Source: Armatimonadota bacterium (GTDB taxonomy: Bacteria; Armatimonadota; Armatimonadia; Armatimonadales; Armatimonadaceae). Taken from it: a stretch of 7,772 nucleotides of DNA. This document shows positions 6,526 to 7,772 of this stretch, piece by piece. Numbering within the stretch: position 1 is the stretch's first letter; every line of letters begins with the position of its first letter. The notes under the pieces were generated by a model that was not told the origin of the DNA, did not search any database, and saw only the letters and a program-made list of their open reading frames with translations. Made by a program: the position numbers and the translations under genes. The stretch spans positions 1 through 7,772 of the forward strand of contig JACMIS010000567.1 of assembly GCA_014381035.1 (NCBI GenBank). The letters are read 5' to 3'.

Positions 6526-7429
6526 AAGGCGTGTCTGTTACACCATCCACGCGGAGCGCGAGCGCGGTGATGTTGTCCTTACCTCCGGCATCGTTCGCCG
6601 CATCTATTAAGTCTAAGACGAGGCGCGATGGGTTGGAGGTCTTCTCCATGTTCTGCCGAAGAATCTCATCGTCGAGGAAACCGGAAAGTCCATCGGAGCA
6701 CAGCAGGTACACGTCCCCCGGTTCTGCGACATGCGTGGAAATATCCGGGACAACATTTTCCTCCACCCCCACAGACCGCGTAATCATATTCCGATACGGC
6801 GACGCTTCGGCTTGCTCACGGGTGAGCGACTTGCGCGACACCTGCTCCTCGACCCAGGAATGGTCGGTGGTAAGTTGCGTCAAAAAGCCCGTATCGGCAC
6901 GGCGTCTGCCCCCGGCTCGATACCGGTATATCCGCGAATCTCCGACATGCGCGACCAAAAATCGGTCCTCGATGGCGACCAGCGCGACCAGCGTCGTCCC
7001 CATACCGTTTTGCCCACCCATGCGTTGCGCGGCTTGGAAAATCAGCGAGTTGGCATCGGCGAACGCAGTTTTCAACGCGGCTTCGGCGTCAGCCTCGGAC
7101 GGGTTGAAGTAGGAACGGACCAGCGTTTTGAGTGCCGCTTCCGACGCAACCTGTCCCGCGCTATGTCCGCCCATGCCGTCCGCGACCGCCCATAATCTGC
7201 CGCGCAGGGCAAGGATCATGGGTTCATCGGGGGAAAAGAAATCGAACTTGTCTTCGTTGTTCTCGCGCACCCGTCCGATGTCGGTACGCGCTGCCCAGGA
7301 TACCGCGATCTGTCGCCAGGGAGTCTGCGTCCCGGCGATAGCATCCCATCCGCCCTGAAGCGCACCGCCCTCTAATTCCGCCGTAGATTCCTGCCCGCTT
7401 TGAATGTCGTCTTTGCTCACAGTTTCCAT
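6524..7429 (-). CDS. PP2C-family Ser/Thr protein phosphatase (PstP/Stp1-like)
   Basis: This 301-residue soluble, metal-dependent phosphatase probably reverses the phosphorylation done by the kinase encoded 12 bases downstream. All PP2C motifs are present in order: RENNED at 55-60, DGMGGH at 84-89 with the metal-binding Asp84, GMGTTL at 142-147, HVGDSR at 161-166, CSDGLSG at 244-250 with Asp246, and GGKDNIT at 282-288 with Asp285. The domain fills residues 43-295. The first 40 residues are acidic, low in hydrophobics and probably disordered. No membrane segment is seen. The ATG at 7429 has no good Shine-Dalgarno and its A and T lie inside a TATAAT box. The GTG at codon 4 (7420-7418) would give a 298-residue product and is a serious alternative start; the catalytic domain is the same either way. 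As first gene of the pair it sits behind two terminators, so it should have its own promoter. Confidence 0.94.
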   Translation of the reverse strand: METVSKDDIQSGQESTAELEGGALQGGWDAIAGTQTPWRQIAVSWAARTDIGRVRENNEDKFDFFSPDEPMILALRGRLWAVADGMGGHSAGQVASEAALKTLVRSYFNPSEADAEAALKTAFADANSLIFQAAQRMGGQNGMGTTLVALVAIEDRFLVAHVGDSRIYRYRAGGRRRADTGFLTQLTTDHSWVEEQVSRKSLTREQAEASPYRNMITRSVGVEENVVPDISTHVAEPGDVYLLCSDGLSGFLDDEILRQNMEKTSNPSRLVLDLIDAANDAGGKDNITALALRVDGVTDTP

Positions 7430-7433
7430 TATA
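7428..7433 (-). promoter_or_regulatory. TATAAT box overlapping the annotated phosphatase start
   Basis: A perfect TATAAT reads on the - strand from 7433 to 7428, overlapping the first two bases of the ATG at 7429. It ends 7 bases before an in-frame GTG (7420). If it is the operon's -10 box, the annotated ATG would not be transcribed and a leaderless mRNA would begin at about the GTG. The -35 region, around the terminator's T-run, is poor. Confidence 0.4.
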
Positions 7434-7436
7434 GGG

Positions 7437-7447
7437 TCGTCCGACGA
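7437..7447. promoter_or_regulatory. Dyad TCGTCGGACGA (- strand) just upstream of the TATAAT box
   Basis: This 11-base dyad has 5-base arms around one central base and would sit in the spacer between the -35 and -10 positions of the phosphatase-kinase promoter, a common place for repressor binding. It shares the core CGTCGGACG with the dyad at 4147-4157. The identity of any regulator is unknown. Confidence 0.25.
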
Positions 7448-7505
7448 AAAAGGCTACATCGCAATAATGCGTGGGGATTTATGCCACGCACTATTGCGAT
7501 GTCGC
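7447..7505 (-). terminator. Intrinsic terminator with 19-base-pair stem (second of two)
   Basis: Arms 7456-7474 and 7484-7502 pair over 19 positions around a 9-base loop. The only non-Watson-Crick position (7467/7491) is G-U in the - strand transcript and A-C in the + strand transcript, so the stem favours - strand RNA. Two further pairs (7453-7505 and 7454-7504) extend it past one mismatch. A run of five T (7451-7447) follows on the - strand. It ends transcription from the gene whose 3' end is at 7561. Confidence 0.8.
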
Positions 7506-7507
7506 TG

Positions 7508-7539
7508 AAAACCAGAAAGGCAGGCTTCGCGCCTGCCTT
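7508..7539 (-). terminator. Intrinsic terminator, GC-rich hairpin (first of two)
   Basis: AAGGCAGGC at 7517-7525 pairs perfectly with GCCTGCCTT at 7531-7539 around a 5-base loop (GCGAA on the - strand). On the - strand the stem runs into an interrupted T-rich tail, TCTGGTTTT. It lies 21 bases past the stop of the partial upstream gene and directly before the second terminator. Confidence 0.75.
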
Positions 7540-7560
7540 CCAATTCCCTCCAATAGATCC

Positions 7561-7772
7561 CTACCCCATCCGGCGGACTAAGACGGCTTGCTCCGCGATC
7601 TCGTCCTCGCTCTTGAGGCGGGAGTATTCGGCTTCGAGTTCGCTGAACGCCGAGGAGAACTCTCCCAGTGTCGCGCGGGCGTTGAACAGGTCCAGGTTTT
7701 CCAGCGATTTGGTCGGAGCCATCGCCGGAACCAATGCCTCGTCCATCGGGGCAATACCCTTGACTGCGAGTG
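7561..7772 (-). CDS. C-terminal end of an unidentified protein (5' end outside window)
   Basis: An open frame enters from the right edge of the window and ends in TAG at 7563-7561, giving about the last 70 residues of a protein. The ATG at 7746 is internal to the open frame and has no evident ribosome-binding site, so the real start is probably off the window. The visible part has an Ala/Pro-rich start (VKGIAPMDEALVPAMAPTK) and then a heptad-like, charged helical stretch (FSSAFSELEAEYSRLKSEDE) that may form a coiled coil. It has no membrane segment and no recognisable motif. Two terminators follow it, so it is not in the phosphatase-kinase operon, although it lies on the same strand. I cannot name the family. 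Confidence 0.6.
   Translation of the reverse strand, partial: LAVKGIAPMDEALVPAMAPTKSLENLDLFNARATLGEFSSAFSELEAEYSRLKSEDEIAEQAVLVRRMG

Noticed and set aside
6531..7112. 193-codon open frame on the + strand
   Set aside because: It is antisense to the phosphatase, with Ser/Arg-rich translation and no family motif.
1..7772. CRISPR array, tRNA or rRNA, insertion sequence or phage gene
   Set aside because: I saw no regularly spaced direct repeats, tRNA-like fold, transposase, integrase or structural phage protein on either strand.

Overview
The window is GC-rich bacterial DNA with dense genes and short gaps. It carries two unrelated functional blocks and no phage, plasmid, CRISPR or tRNA signal. 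The gene content (CUT1-type sugar importer, GHL6/GH42-like glycosidase, PP2C phosphatase followed by a membrane Ser/Thr kinase with a glycine-poor nucleotide loop and an outer TPR region) fits a heterotrophic environmental bacterium. From memory of similar proteins I would guess Armatimonadota, but no marker gene is present, so that placement is an inference.

Region 1 (1-2070) is the 3' end of a sugar ABC importer operon on the + strand: the C-terminal part of an extracellular solute-binding protein, overlapping by 8 bases a MalG-type permease. The partner permease and the ATPase are not in the window. The whole gap to the next gene (1934-2070) is occupied by a compact, strongly structured inverted-repeat element.

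Region 2 (2071-4551) holds a 660-residue cytoplasmic glycoside-hydrolase-like protein on the - strand, convergent with the importer and starting at TTG behind a strong Shine-Dalgarno. A divergent 132-base intergenic region separates it from a 121-residue orphan protein on the + strand. The importer and the hydrolase plausibly serve uptake and breakdown of the same carbohydrate, although they are not co-transcribed.

Region 3 (4598-7429, - strand) is a two-gene signalling operon: a soluble PP2C-type Ser/Thr phosphatase, then 12 bases later a PknB-like kinase with one membrane segment and an outer TPR-like/Gly-rich region. The kinase ribosome-binding site abuts the phosphatase stop codon, so the pair is probably translationally coupled and acts as writer and eraser of the same phosphorylation.

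Region 4 (7430-7772) holds two tandem intrinsic terminators on the - strand and the C-terminal end of an unidentified upstream gene. The terminators insulate the phosphatase-kinase operon from that gene.

No clear undescribed multi-gene system is visible. The points most worth checking are the structured element at 1945-2066, a GH42-like zinc-Cys pattern without the usual Asn-Glu catalytic pair in the hydrolase, the kinase loop without glycines, and two candidate leaderless promoters that share the same 7-base spacing and a nearby dyad.
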